Positions 43,497-54,303 of a stretch of DNA of 64,000 nucleotides are shown one piece after another. Numbering within the stretch: position 1 is the first letter of the stretch; each line of letters opens with the position of its first letter. The notes beneath the pieces were generated by a model. It worked only from the letters and a program-made list of their open reading frames with translations. It had not been told where the DNA came from and made no database searches. Source of the stretch: Protea cynaroides (Eukaryota > Streptophyta > Magnoliopsida > Proteales > Proteaceae); NCBI GenBank assembly GCA_028583415.1, contig CM053269.1:74832130-74896129 (forward strand), read 5' to 3'. A program made the translations under genes and the position numbers.

Positions 43497-45591
43497 CAAT
43501 CATCAATTTCCCTCTTCGAGAGTAGCTTAGTTGCCTCTTCAGGAGTAGGCTCAATTAGGTCTAGATCGACATCCATAATTGGCGAAGGCACAACATAGAT
43601 CGGCTTAAGGGCAAGAATAGTAGTTTGAACTTCCTCAGTTAAAGCTGTCTCGAGTAGATCAGGAACATCAACAGGATTAGGGGCTTGCCTAGATGAAGTA
43701 CTAGCAACCATCGAGAATCTCTCAAGAAGCAGCGTCGTAAGTATAACACACTCAAAGAAGTTGTACCCAGGGATGTGCTAATCAACAAAGTCATGCACCA
43801 TCCACATGGTCTTCCGAAGTAACACTTTGCTGAGTGAGGACATGCATCTTTAGCTCCCTCGATTCCATGAATCGTTCAATGACCCTTTCAGCAATTCCAA
43901 TCTTAGTAGCTTTGAACCCAACAATCTGCTCCTTTGCCTGTCGTAGCTCGTCAAGGGCCCTTTGAGTCTTAATTTGTGCCTGCCCCATGTCAGACCGAGC
44001 CTTATCCTGGCCTTTGTGCATCAAGTCCCTTTCAACAGGGGCTACCTCTGCCTCTTGCGGGGCATTCCTGGCATCTACATTCATCGTCTTGAGTTGGGTC
44101 GCATGCTCCGTCTACAGCACCTCGACGATGCTTTGAACCTTCTTTAGAACTTCATTGGCAAACTCGAAGTCAGGCTTGAACTGATCGACTTGCATATACC
44201 TCTCCGTAATCTGAGCATTCATCACCTAGGATGTGGCCTCTAGGTTGGCTACCCTATTGGTGATCCCCTTGATAATTGTGGAAGCTTCTTTCTAAGCTCT
44301 GCCTGACTCCTTTAAAGCATTAAGCGCGTCTTCATAACAGTGCCAGACTGTGCGCTCCATATTCATCCCCTGCAAGAACTAGAGATCAACCTTGAACAAA
44401 GAAACAAAAAAGAACACCTCAACAAAAGCAAGATGTAGTTAACTTACGTACATAATGTTGGAGAAGAAGCATTTCATCAGGTTCTGCTTGTTTAAAGCAG
44501 CAACCAGACTTGTGTCGCTTTGAAGGCAGGCTCCAGTCACCACAACCCGGCAACGCGACCACTGTCTATGCCAGAGTCCACCACTGTGACATCCCATTTT
44601 GGGAAAAATTTAGCAAGAGGAGGGTTGCTGACTGTCTTCTTCCCCTTGTCCATAGGAGGGATCTTCTTTGCAGTAAGGTTAACCCCCTTTACAATAGAGG
44701 CAGAGTAGAGGATCCTCGTGAGAAATGCTTTAGTTTTGGATTTCAAGTGTATGATCCTTCATGGATCGATTCTATATTTAAAGGGAAAAATGTACAGTTG
44801 TAGCAAATCAATTTACAGTGTCTACAGCTTCGATTCCTAACATAATTACATAGTAAACAGCTCATGCATGGATATGATTGAGATCTATGAGGATTCTAGT
44901 GTACAACTCATGCATGGACAGCTCCTGTATGGATAATATTGAGATCTATGAAGATCCTGCCACATCAACACCTGCTAAAGATATTCTTGGTGATGATATG
45001 CATGGACAGCTCTTGTATGGATAATATTGAGATCTATGAAGATCCTGCCACATCAACACCTACTGGAGATATTGTTGGTGACAATTGAGATATCGTTCTA
45101 TCACCTCGACCCCGAGGCCCTGGTCTCCTTATGTTTGGAAGGATCCTTTCTAACTTCTGAGGTCCCCTTTTGACTCCTCGATGTCTTTTTTTTGAGGCAG
45201 CTGGATGAGTTCGGCCAAGGTGTCTCTCGACCTCCACATCAACTGCAACACTGAAGCTTAGAATTAGTGGACTAGTACCAAAATCAGTTCTCAGAATGAC
45301 GAGAAAAGGGAGAACTAACTATTGTTAAACATCTCCTCTAGGCTTTTCCTCCTCTTGGTCTTGGCGAGCATGCAACTCTCAAGTGGATCATTGGCTGGGG
45401 CCCTTCGTTCTCCAGAAGTGCTCACGACTGGAGGTGCCGCACTGACCTCTACTTCAAACAAGGGAGTCACATCGACTGTCCCAAAAACCGCCTTGGCAAC
45501 ACATTTCGCAAGGATATTGGCCCTCACCGCCAGAAGGCTCAAGCCATCCTTCCTGAAGGCCTCCAACAGTTCCACATCAAAAGCTCTTCCA
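43497..45591 (-). pseudogene. Antisense multi-exon coiled-coil ORF beside gypsy pol (Tat-type aORF)
   Basis: The minus strand, opposite to pol, carries splice-bounded coding blocks. Block 1 (45591-45320) encodes GRAFDVELLEAFRKDGLSLL to RRKSLEEMFNN, after a GCTTTGTAG acceptor and before AATA|GTTAGT. Block 2 (from 45242, acceptor TGTTGCAG, in phase) encodes DVEVERHLGRTHPAASKKR. Block 3 (44746-44520) encodes PLAKFFPKWDVTVVDSGIDS. Block 4 (44372-43497, acceptor TTCTTGCAG) is a long coiled coil (ALDELRQAKEQIVGFKATKI, GIAERVIERFMES) ending IPGYNFFECV-like text and PDLLETALTEEVQTTI. Stops occur in blocks 3 and 4. Tat-lineage gypsy elements such as Grande carry an extra antisense ORF in this position; this matches it in place, strand and coiled-coil nature. 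Confidence 0.6.
44883..45100. repeat. ~97 bp direct repeat x 2 plus a partial copy
   Basis: TGCATGGACAGCTCYTGTAT, then GGATAATATTGAGATCTATG, AAGATCCTGCCACATCAACA recur at about 44908 and 45000, with a shorter relative at about 44868. They fall in the spacer between blocks 2 and 3 of the antisense ORF. Confidence 0.85.
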
Positions 45592-45678
45592 CTACAAAGC
45601 AAGCACAAAAGTTGGTTAGTATGGCACTGAAAGGAGAGAAAGCGATGAATACAGTAAAGGCGAGGCTCACCGAGCCCA

Positions 45679-45686
45679 TATTTATA
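45679..45686 (-). promoter_or_regulatory. TATA box candidate for the antisense ORF
   Basis: TATAAATA on the minus strand in CCTTTATAAATATGG, about 90 bp before the first splice-bounded block of the antisense ORF. Position and sequence fit a plant TATA box. Confidence 0.45.
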
Positions 45687-46219
45687 AAGGAAGGCATCCT
45701 CCCGTAGTTTCCACCGATTCCTTAACAGTTTCCACCGATTCCTATTCGAATTTGTTGGAAATTAATTGGAATCAGGGATGTATATGGATTGAATTTGAAT
45801 CGGATACACCACAATCCGAATCCAATCCGAAATCAGACAAATGTATAAAAACCAAATTCAAATATGAATTTGATATTCAATTAAAATTGAATCCAAAAAA
45901 TAGAATTAAAAAAAAAATATTGCAAGGAAAAGGAAAGAAAACCCTAGTTTAAAACAAATGTATACATTTTTAAGAATATAAAAGACCATATAAACATTTT
46001 TTTTTTTTTGGTAAAAAGATCATATAAACATTAAACTTATATACGTCTTACACTCTAAAACCTAAGGTTGCTATATGCATCTTGACACTAGGCTGAACGA
46101 AACTATATAACCATGACTATGTTAAATAAACAAGGAAATTAGACGATTTTACCCTATACTAATTTAAGATAATAAATCTACTTATGAAGTGAAATGTTGA
46201 ATATAACATTTTCTTTTGG

Positions 46220-46553
46220 TTTTGTTTGATTGCAAGGGGAATTGAAGTGAAGGGAAGTGAAATTTTTATATTTTAAATAAATTATTTTTTAATGATTACA
46301 GCACATGCTATCACATTACTATTTAACTAATTCTAAATTATTTCACATTTAATTATTAATTTACATTTCACTTTGCATCCAAATCCCTCTCATTTGAAAA
46401 GTAAAATAAATTTTACATTTTATAAATATCATTACTAAATTTATTAAGAAAAATAAAATAAATTTTACACCCTATATATAATGATATTATGTTAGCATTA
46501 CCAAAATTTCCATTTAAACCCTTCCCTTCAATTCCCCTTCCAACCAAACAAAG
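46220..46553. mobile_element. MITE, family 1 copy 2
   Basis: About 334 bp, AT-rich. The left end TTTGTTTGATTGCAAGGGGA then ATTGAAGTGAAGGGAAGTGA, and the inverted right end CTTTGTTTGGTTGGAAGGGG then AATTGAAGGGAAGGG, form clear terminal inverted repeats. The interior matches the copy at 7664-8006 (TTTAATTATTAATTTACATT; CATCCAAATCCCTCTCATTT). Confidence 0.75.
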
Positions 46554-46717
46554 ATTTTATATTTTTACTTAGGAAAAAAGACACTTACTTCCCTTGTAAC
46601 TTACCTTAATGACAGTTGAACACCCAAGTTTTAAAAAAAGACAAATAGCCCCAATTTTTAATGGTGTTAAAGTTATATTTTTTGTGGACAATTCTACCCC
46701 TGAGACCATATTCTTCC

Positions 46718-46810
46718 TCTATCTCTCCCTCTCCCTCTCCCTCTCCCTCTCTCTCTCTCTCTCTCAATCCATCCATGTCGGATACTTAGATAGAGAGAGA
46801 GAGAGAGAGT
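46718..46810. repeat. CT microsatellite followed by GA tract
   Basis: A (CTCTCC)n/(CT)n run at 46718-46765 and a (GA)n run at 46789-46810, in opposite senses and separated by about 25 bases, so they can pair as a hairpin. Confidence 0.8.
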
Positions 46811-47521
46811 GAAAAGGAGCGAGAAGAAAATGATTGAGCTCAGTTTGTGAGTTTATTTGTTCGCCTCGATTGCAGGAAAAGGAAAAATAGGAAATGCCCA
46901 AATACAAGCAAAACCCAAAAAAAGAGGGAGAAAAGCTTCTCTTTTTCGCCGTCTCTGTTCCTTCATTCTTCCCATTTTACAGTTTCGATGGGTTGAGAAT
47001 CTTAAGATTACTCAACTGACTAATCGGAATCTATACAGAGCGGGTCTCAATTGATCCAAGTCATACGAATTCAAGCCATATCTTACAGTATCAGTGAAAA
47101 AAATTTAAGAGAGATGAACAGACACACTATTTTAAGGAGATCTAGATTAAGCTTAGCATCCGTTGAGAGCATATCAGTACTTCAATTCCTAGGGAGTTCA
47201 CCATCAGATCTGATTACTAAGTACTGATTACTGATTACCGATTACTGAGGATTGAACTGAAATCAGTCAAGAAGTGATGAGTCGAGGAGGACTCCAGAGT
47301 GAAAACCATGCCTTGAAGATTGCATATAGTCTTTGTTTTCTTTGGAAGCACCAAGAAACAGAGCATCTAACGTATAAAAGGAGAAGAAAAAGAAATAGAA
47401 AAGAGACAAGGAAAAAGATATCTACATCTACAAAAAGCTTTGATTCCATTGATTTCTATGAAACTTTTTCATTCTTCTTGGAATCAATTGATTAGTTTTA
47501 ATTTTCCTTCTCGTCTTTCAG

Positions 47522-47585
47522 ATTAGAGACAGATACTCCGAAAATCAATTGCCTCAACCAAAACCAAGATGGAGAAATTCTCAAG
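47522..47585 (+). other. Exon-like segment inside the MULE
   Basis: 64 nt between a strong acceptor (TTTTCCTTCTCGTCTTTCAG) and a donor (CAAG|GTGAGT). All three frames are possible; the first reads IRDRYSENQLPQPKPRWRNS. The opposite strand is open for 133 codons over 47498-47899, so the coding strand is uncertain. I do not recognise the product. Confidence 0.35.
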
Positions 47586-48587
47586 GTGAGTGGTGATTTA
47601 CTTGAATCATCATAATTTTCTATTCGGTCGCTTCGATTAAAGCATGTTTTTTCCTCTTCTATTTTTGCTTCTTTCAATTTACAAAGATGAGGAGAAGCCA
47701 AGACCAGCAATCTAGGGTTTCTACGAGCTATGTGCTCTAATTCTCGATATTCTTCGCTCTCCTCCTCTCTCGATCCCTTTTTCCACCAATTCTTTGGCCG
47801 TGGAACCATCCGCCCTACCTTCAAGGGAGATGCTTGGTGAAGGAGACGATGGCGATGGGCCCTCTTGACAAAAAAAAAAAGAGAGGTTAATTTAGTCATT
47901 AATAAAATATTGAATTCCTAATATTTTTAATGACATGAGTCTATTTATATTTTAATAATAATTTTAAAGAAAATATTTGTCTTTTCTTAAAATTTAAGTG
48001 TTCAAGTGTCATTAAGATAAATTATAGGGAGGTAAAGTAAATTATAGGGAGTAAGTAACTGTCTTTTTCCCTTTTACTTACAAAGACTAAACCCAAATCG
48101 TGAAAAGGGGAGATCTCTACACAGACGACTCCATCCTCTCTCTTTATCAAATCCTACTCAGCCCTCAGTCTTTTCGGCTGCGGTTTCTAGCGGTTCTGCA
48201 AATCCTTCGTCCGATCCTAATATCCATAGTGATGACGAAGAAATTCTCTGTGGAGCATCCAGCCATGGTACCTCTGTTCATTCTCGAACTCTAACTTATA
48301 ATGCTAAGAAAGAAGAGTGAAACCTTTGATCTTGGTTTCAATTGACGATGAATCTCCAGGTAAACTTTGATCTCCATTCTGTCTGGTATAGCCACCGGTG
48401 CGGTCTCTGTTTCTAGCTCTAATCTGCTCCGGCGTTCTTCTGCAACTATCTGAAAACGACGAATAAGGCAACATTTTTCCAATTTATATTCGTTACACGG
48501 CAACCTGCAATTACCCTAAAACTTCAAACCATTTCTCAAACGCTTTCTTCATCTATCTCTCTCCGTCGTCTGTCCGAAGTAAGTTAC

Positions 48588-48695
48588 AATGGCCGGTAAG
48601 AAGCTTCTTGATGAATCTAGCTGTCGTGATTCCGAAGAACCAGTAGCTCCCAGAAGGATGAGAACTGGACCTTTCCCAGCGTTCGTGTCTTTTAT
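48588..48695 (+). pseudogene. Possible first exon of a CBP60-like protein
   Basis: A leader rich in CT (48530-48585) precedes ATGGCC and the frame MAGKKLLDESSCRDSEEPVA followed by PRRMRTGPFPAF. This resembles the short first exon of plant calmodulin-binding protein 60 members (MA-K---DES ... -RMR--P-FAS), ending near a GC|GTTCGT donor-like site. No CBP60 domain follows within 3 kb. Either the gene fragment is broken or the likeness is chance. Nothing further is recognisable at 48080-48530 or 48800-50330 apart from short low-complexity frames. Confidence 0.25.
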
Positions 48696-50339
48696 ATTTT
48701 TTTTATCGGAAATTTCTATGCCATTTCTTCTTTTTCCAGAAAGAGTACCAAACTTCTTTTTATCTGATTCACAAATTTGCTGATTTCTATTGGATTGCAG
48801 CGTTCGTATCTCGGCTGTTTAGATTTTTATTTTATGGCCAGCGATTAGGATTTGGTCTTTGAGTTTCTTTATATACAAGCTATACTAACCGATAATAATA
48901 TGGTTGCTGTGGTTTGACGTTTGCTGAATGGGTTTCTTTCATTTCCATAACTGTCCATTCCTCTCATCTCAGTGCAATCCAACCATCCCCTCCTTTTTAC
49001 TCTTCTATTCTTCTTTTACCTTCTCGTTATTCTGTTTCCTGTTCTTTTCTGGGTAGTACTAGCGGCCTTTAGAATTTGAGTTTGGAAGAAGAGGTTGCAG
49101 AGAAGAAGAAGAAGAAGAATAAGAAGAAGGACGATGTATTCCCTCAAGAACTTTCAGCGGTAGAAAACAAGAGGTTGCAGAGGAGAGGAGAAAAAAGTTG
49201 GAGAGAAGAAAAAAGTTGGAGATGTACATGATCTGTTTTCCTGTTTTTTCTCTCCATCGCAAGTTTCTTCATGGCCAACCAGAGCTTGTGAAATTTGTGA
49301 TCGAGAGAAAAACGGCAAAGCATACCTTGATAGAAGATGCGGCTTCAGGGTATGCAATGGTAACTATCTCAACTTTTAAACTCATATGAGAGTTCTTGGT
49401 TTATGTTTATAGGAGACTTATAATCTGTTCTATTGAAAGTGTTATCTTGTTTATTCTTCTTCATATGAATCTTAGGGGTGTAATATCTAAGCTTCCAGTA
49501 ATCTCTTCTTTAATTTTCTGAGTTTTAGGCTGCTCTTTCATGATGAATGATTCTGTTTTGTGTTCTTTTTTTTACCTCCGTATCTTTCTTTTCTCATCAT
49601 TCAATGAAATCTCTATCAAAACAATAAAAGAAGAAAATATTGTATGATCTCGTCTCTATTTGGGCTTTTATTTTTATCTGGTAACTGATCTATTTTAAGG
49701 TTAATTGTACACTCTATTTATGTTCCATTTGCCATTTTCTGGTGAAGGTCATCGTTTTGGAGCAATTAAACCCCACCTCATTGAGGGAGGCCTTTTGGTA
49801 TCTATTATCAAATGTGCATTGTAGGTGTAACAACTTGAAAACAAAGAATAATCAGAACAGGAACCGTAGAAGAAGAGGAATAAGAAGAAGAAGAAGAAGA
49901 GAAACAAAAATATATCGACTTCAAGAGAGAGAGAGAGGAGTCGACGTAATGTTTCTTCCCTCTCACACCTTTATTTATATTGCTCAAAATATTATGGAAA
50001 CAAAAAAAACTGGTAATAAGGTTTCCTAATAATTTAGACTAAACACGGAAACCAATCTAAACAATATAAAAAAGGTGAACAATAATAAAAGAAAGTGGGT
50101 CCCACAGCTCATAGTGATATGAGCTATGAGCTGTATCTCTATGAGCTGTACCCAGCACCACTACAGTCAGTGACGCTAACAATAGGAGATCTACGAATGA
50201 TAGTATTTAGGAAAATTGATTCATACCTCCCCTCTAGTTCATACTTAATCCAAATACTCCAAAACATTCAAACAATGACAGCTTCCCCACCATTTAGACG
50301 GTTTTAAGTAGACAAGGTAATGAGAATATTTTACCCTAA

Positions 50340-50568
50340 GGCTCCGTTTGTTTTGATGTAAAATTTCACCGTAAAATGTTACATGTAATATTTTGTGAGT
50401 AAAAAAAATTCAATGTTTATTTCTTATAGGTTAAAAAAAAAAAAATTGAAGTTCCTTTTCCCTCTCCTTTAGAGATCATTGTATTTTATCTCTTCGAAAC
50501 AAACATTGAAAAACAAAATTACATATAAAATATTACTAGTAAAATTTTACGTCAAAACAAACAGAGCT
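50340..50568. mobile_element. Tourist-like (PIF/Harbinger-type) MITE
   Basis: 229 bp flanked by TAA on both sides (50337-50339 and 50569-50571), a 3 bp TSD as for PIF/Harbinger. The ends GGCTCCGTTTGTTTTGATGT and (inverted) AGCTCTGTTTGTTTTGACGT begin inverted repeats of about 80 bp. No coding capacity. Confidence 0.8.
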
Positions 50569-50831
50569 TAAGTAACAATTCTACTTATATACTGAAATGC
50601 CCAATATAACCTTTCCTTTATATTTCTACTTAAGGCTCTATTTGTTCCATGCCTAAAACCTTCGCTCCTTGAAAACTTGAATCTCTCTGCAATTTCACCC
50701 CTGCAAACCTCCTTAATATGCGATTCTCTCTACAACTATGACGACAATGAGTCACCAGTTCTGCTTCTTTATCATCTCTGTATTTGCTTCAATGAAAAAT
50801 TACTAGGTTATTTTGGATCAAAGGAATTGAT

Positions 50832-51810
50832 GCAGATCAAGAGTTGGGCCTGGCCCAATTAAGAGCAACCAACCAAACCTACTCCAGCCCAGAAGCAAGA
50901 GCCGAGAAGCAAGAGCGAGATCTCTTTTAGAGATCTTTTTTTGTCACCAATTATAGAGTATACTGCCAGCTCTATATTTTTTAGTTAGGAGTTTATTTTG
51001 TTTCCTAATTGGTTAGTGAAGTTATTTAGTTTCCTAAAGTGTAGGTTAGTTAATTTAGGAAGTCTCAATTACTTGGAGTCTAGGATTTTCCTTAAATCTA
51101 GTTTCCTAGAAGTTTTAGAAACTTTCCTATTTTCTAGTTTTAGGAATTTTCTTATTATTTTGTTAGAAACTTCCTACTCTATAAAGGGAGTTTAGTTTCT
51201 TATTTTTCAGTTAATTGTCTTTCCAAATTGATGTAATTTTTCAAACTATAAATAAAAGGAAGAAGGGTTGGCAGTAGTAGAGAGAGAGTTGGCCAGAGTT
51301 TAATATTAAATTCTGGTTGAGTCTCACTAGTTGTGAGACTTAGCCGAAACTCTATTTTGTTCATTTCCGTTTTCAGATAATAGTGGTTATTCGAAAATTC
51401 ATAACTTCTTCATCCATGGTTGGATCACCTTTAAATTTGGTTATGTTATCAAGCACATCCTAGAGTACTTCTCCTCCAAGTTTGAAGACCTTCCAATGGC
51501 TGAATATCAAGATAAGTAAGTTTTTCCATAATTTTATAATTCTAGTTTGCTAAAATACCTATTTGAGACCTATGAACAAGATTGGTTTCGATCTCACCCG
51601 TTGATCAAGCTCATCTTCTGATATATTGTTTCTTATATCTTAAGGATCAAGGATCCCAATATTTGAAGCATTCTTACAGACGGATTTGAAGTTGTGGAAT
51701 TATTTGTTCAATTTCAATTACTCTTGTTTGTTAAATTTGGGTTTAGACTGAATAGAGATCCTGTAGCAAAGAGGGATCTATGAATTGGATGTGTTGAAAC
51801 CCTCTTTGCC
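50832..51810 (+). repeat. Possible LTR or retroelement leader remnant
   Basis: AT-rich sequence with repeated AGTTTCCTA-type words, a CTCTATAAAGGGAG TATA-like stretch (about 51178) and an ACTATAAATAAAAGGAAG leader-like region. No protein domain. The look is that of an LTR and 5' leader, but no partner LTR was found, so this is weak. Confidence 0.25.
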
Positions 51811-52437
51811 ACCAAGAATCCTGATCTCTCACATTTTTTTTGGGACAAGAAAAGCTCCCTCTCTACTTCCTTATCTCTCTCTCTCTTGCTCCACCTCTCC
51901 GTACTTATACTGAAGGAACAGCAGAAGTGGAATCTCTGTCATCTTCTTCGAGGAGTTTAATGAGGTGCATTGTAATATTATGGCATTGTTCCATAGCTCG
52001 ATTTTCGTCATCGTCTTCAATTAGATTTGTGGAAAGTAATGTGATCAGGTAAGAACCGTTTTCGTTAGTGAACATGTTTTCCCATTGCATATGTACACTG
52101 ATTCCTTGGTTTTCTCACTCCATAATTTGCATTCAATTTTTGGAACATGTTTATTCCATTGTCGTACTCTTGGCTTAGGTCTGTTTGCAACTATCTCCAA
52201 CCGTTGGAACTGCTTCTCTATCTTCTCTCTTATGTGGATTTTGTGTGTTCAATTTTTCTTCTTTCAAATTAATTTCTTTGCGAGTTTGAACCATGGGGTT
52301 TTTCTACATGGAATTAAAAATCAAACTGGAATTGGTAGCATTGGTACCACCAGATTCTTATCTGTCCTCTCTTTTTGATAATAGAGCATTGGTACCGCCA
52401 AATCTTTCTGGAATCCTTACACATTGATGAAATGTGC

Positions 52438-52496
52438 AGGATACTGGCAATGCCAAACTTTACTTTGCAACTGGAATTGCTTATACGTGCCTACAG
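52438..52496 (+). other. Exon-like segment on the plus strand opposite the calmodulin fragment
   Basis: Between an acceptor-like ATGAAATGTGCAG and a donor-like CTACAG|GTACC lies GATACTGGCAATGCCAAACT onward, encoding DTGNAKLYFATGIAYTCLQ. The frame and splice sites look real, but I do not recognise the protein. It touches the 3' end of the calmodulin-like frame on the other strand. Confidence 0.25.
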
Positions 52497-52643
52497 GTAC
52501 CATCTTTTTTGTGGATTTCCATCCAGCGATTGCATCAAGATCCTTACCTCCGACACGGTTATACGACCATCACCTTCTGTGTCAAAAAGAGTGAAGGCCT
52601 CCCTCATCGAGGCTCCTTGGTCATTGCTCAGATCCTTTCCCAT
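52491..52643 (-). pseudogene. Calmodulin-like protein, first exon fragment
   Basis: On the minus strand an ATG at 52643 opens 50 codons: MGKDLSNDQGASMREAFTLF, DTEGDGRITVSEVRILMQSL, DGNPQKRWYL, then TAG. Residues 21-32 (DTEGDGRITVSE) are a near-canonical EF-hand Ca2+ loop with Asp1, Asp5, Gly6, Ile8 and Glu12. The sequence matches the N-terminus of plant calmodulin-like proteins (normally about 150 aa with up to four EF hands). A donor-like ATG|GTACCT lies near the end, but no second exon is seen downstream. It is a 5' fragment, either a pseudogene or the first exon of a gene with very distant exons. Confidence 0.6.
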
Positions 52644-53099
52644 GGCTGCTGCTGGTTACCTTCTCCTGCTCAGCTGATTATCAGATTCCTCCTTTGCTCT
52701 CTCCCTTCCAAAACCTCTGTGCTCGTCCGTGTTGAAAAAAATAAATAAATGAGAAAAGGCAGAAGATGATTGTTTTTTTTCCTCGATATGCTTTTAATGT
52801 CAGCTTTGGTTGGAACTTCTGGGCCTTGAAGTTCACATAAATATGGCAGTAATGTCAACTATGGCTGGCACTTTAACACGAAACTGATGCAAGAGCATCT
52901 CTACTCTCAAGCTTCAAACAAAGATCTTCCTTCTTCAGAAGCTCCATATTCAATAACATATTTTTCAGTAACAACAAGAAAAACAACAATGAATATTTAA
53001 GTGAAAATGTATTTCCCAACTCAAAAGTTAAGCAATGTCGAAGTGAAAATCAAGAAGCTCAAAAGCTCCCCTTTTTCCTTAAACTGAGACTGAGATAGA

Positions 53100-53228
53100 C
53101 ATTAATCCAAAAAGTCAAAGTGACTTAAACGTTCATCCAAAAGCTTAAATTCGACTTAAACATTCATCCAAAAGTGAAATTGACATAAACATTCGTCCAA
53201 AAGTTTGACTAAATAAACATTCTTCCAT
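53100..53228. repeat. Degenerate ~35 bp tandem repeat x 4
   Basis: The unit is AAACATTCATCCAAAAG with a short spacer ending GACTTAAAC/GACATAAAC. Four imperfect copies. Confidence 0.75.
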
Positions 53229-53477
53229 TCTTGGTATAATATTTCAATCAACTTGGTTTAGCTGCATTTGCTATTTTCTTATTCCTTTTTGCCTTTGCTG
53301 CCATTTTTTTTCTTCTGTCTGGCTTGAACAGTGGTTGTTGATGGTGTAGCAGATTTTTATGATCTTTTTTGCACCGGAGAAGGAGAGATGTCATCCATTC
53401 TTTTAGCCATTTTTGTTCTCTACACAAAACAAATAAAAATTTAGGTAAGTAGAAAGGGAATTTTGCACCAAATTATA

Positions 53478-53615
53478 GGACTCAAATCCTCTCCCGCGCG
53501 CCAGCCTTCCAGCCCGTCATCTGACGGGCTGGAATGCACCGGCATGCATACCGATGCATTCCAGCCCCGTCAGATGACGGGCTGGAAGGCTGGCGCGCTG
53601 GAGACGATTTTTTTG
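53478..53615. mobile_element. Small GC-rich hairpin element with 10 bp TSD
   Basis: 138 bp flanked by a perfect 10 bp duplication CCAAATTATA (53468-53477 and 53616-53625). The body is one near-perfect inverted repeat: AAATCCTCTCCCGCGCGCCA then GCCTTCCAGCCCGTCATCTG and ACGGGCTGGAATGCA, against its complement on the right, with two to four mismatches. Each arm contains its own CCAGCCCGTCATCTGACGGG palindrome. It ends in a short T-run (ATTTTTTTG). A variable-length TSD with a homopolymer tail suggests retroposition, while the arms suggest a foldback MITE. Confidence 0.8.
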
Positions 53616-54295
53616 CCAAATTATATGGTTAGTAGTAATATCTTTACTCTTGGCCCTTTTGTGTCATTCTTTCTTGCCCTTTAATAGTGCCCTTTGACAA
53701 GTTATTCTATTATGGCCTACTTGTTTGCAAATAACACTTCTAACACTTCCCACTCTCCTCCTGAAATCAGAAGATGCTGCTTCCTCGGGTTCTCTTCTAT
53801 TTTTATGGGGTCTCCCAAGGTACCTTTTCATAGGTGGAGCTTGTAAGACACCATCCTTAGCCCCTACTTTTAATACTCACATATCTGGCAATGAGTGGAT
53901 CATTTCTCCATAGGTTAGCGTATATCTATCTGTGGTGTAATATTCATGGCCGTAATTTTCAATCTTTTTTTCCTTTTCAATACTATGGCAGCTACTACAT
54001 GTTTGCATGGTAGTCGTGAACTTTCTCAATATCCACAAGCGGTCGTCGTTCGGCAGTCGGTGGCTCTACTAAGCGAAGAACCTCTCGCTGCCTTTTCTTC
54101 GCCAATAACATGTGCAGGTAGCTTAGGAGCCACTAGACATTGCATCTAACTTAACAACATATTTGCTTCTCTCATTTACCACCTGAAACTCATCAACCCA
54201 AGATTGTGTTATCCTATAGAATCTAGAACTATTCTTTGTAAAATCTAGCTTACTTGCTATCTTGGGTGTGAATTTCCCCTTAAAGTTACATCCTT

Positions 54296-54303
54296 TTTCA
54301 TAC
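54296..54303. repeat. 8 bp TSD of hAT element (left)
   Basis: TTTCATAC; its perfect partner is at 55234-55241. Confidence 0.85.

Larger units (their letters stand above)
46572..48071. mobile_element. Mutator-type (MULE) non-autonomous element with 9 bp TSD
   Basis: 1.5 kb, flanked by a perfect 9 bp duplication TTTTACTTA (46563-46571 and 48072-48080), the hallmark of Mutator elements. The ends GGAAAAAAGACACTTACTTC and (inverted) GGGAAAAAGACAGTTACTTA begin terminal inverted repeats of about 75-100 bp. These also share CTTAATGACAGTTGAACACC against CTTAATGACACTTGAACACT and AAAAAAAGACAAAT against AGAAAAGACAAAT. There is no transposase. The interior is not random: it holds CT and GA repeats, a GC-richer coding-like zone and a segment bounded by good splice sites (47522-47585), so it may be a Pack-MULE with captured gene pieces. 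Confidence 0.85.

Noticed and set aside
51905..52090. A 61-codon minus-strand frame and its plus-strand counterpart
   Set aside because: Both strands are open over the same bases and neither shows a known motif; a GATCAG|GTAAGA donor on the plus strand is not enough to call an exon.
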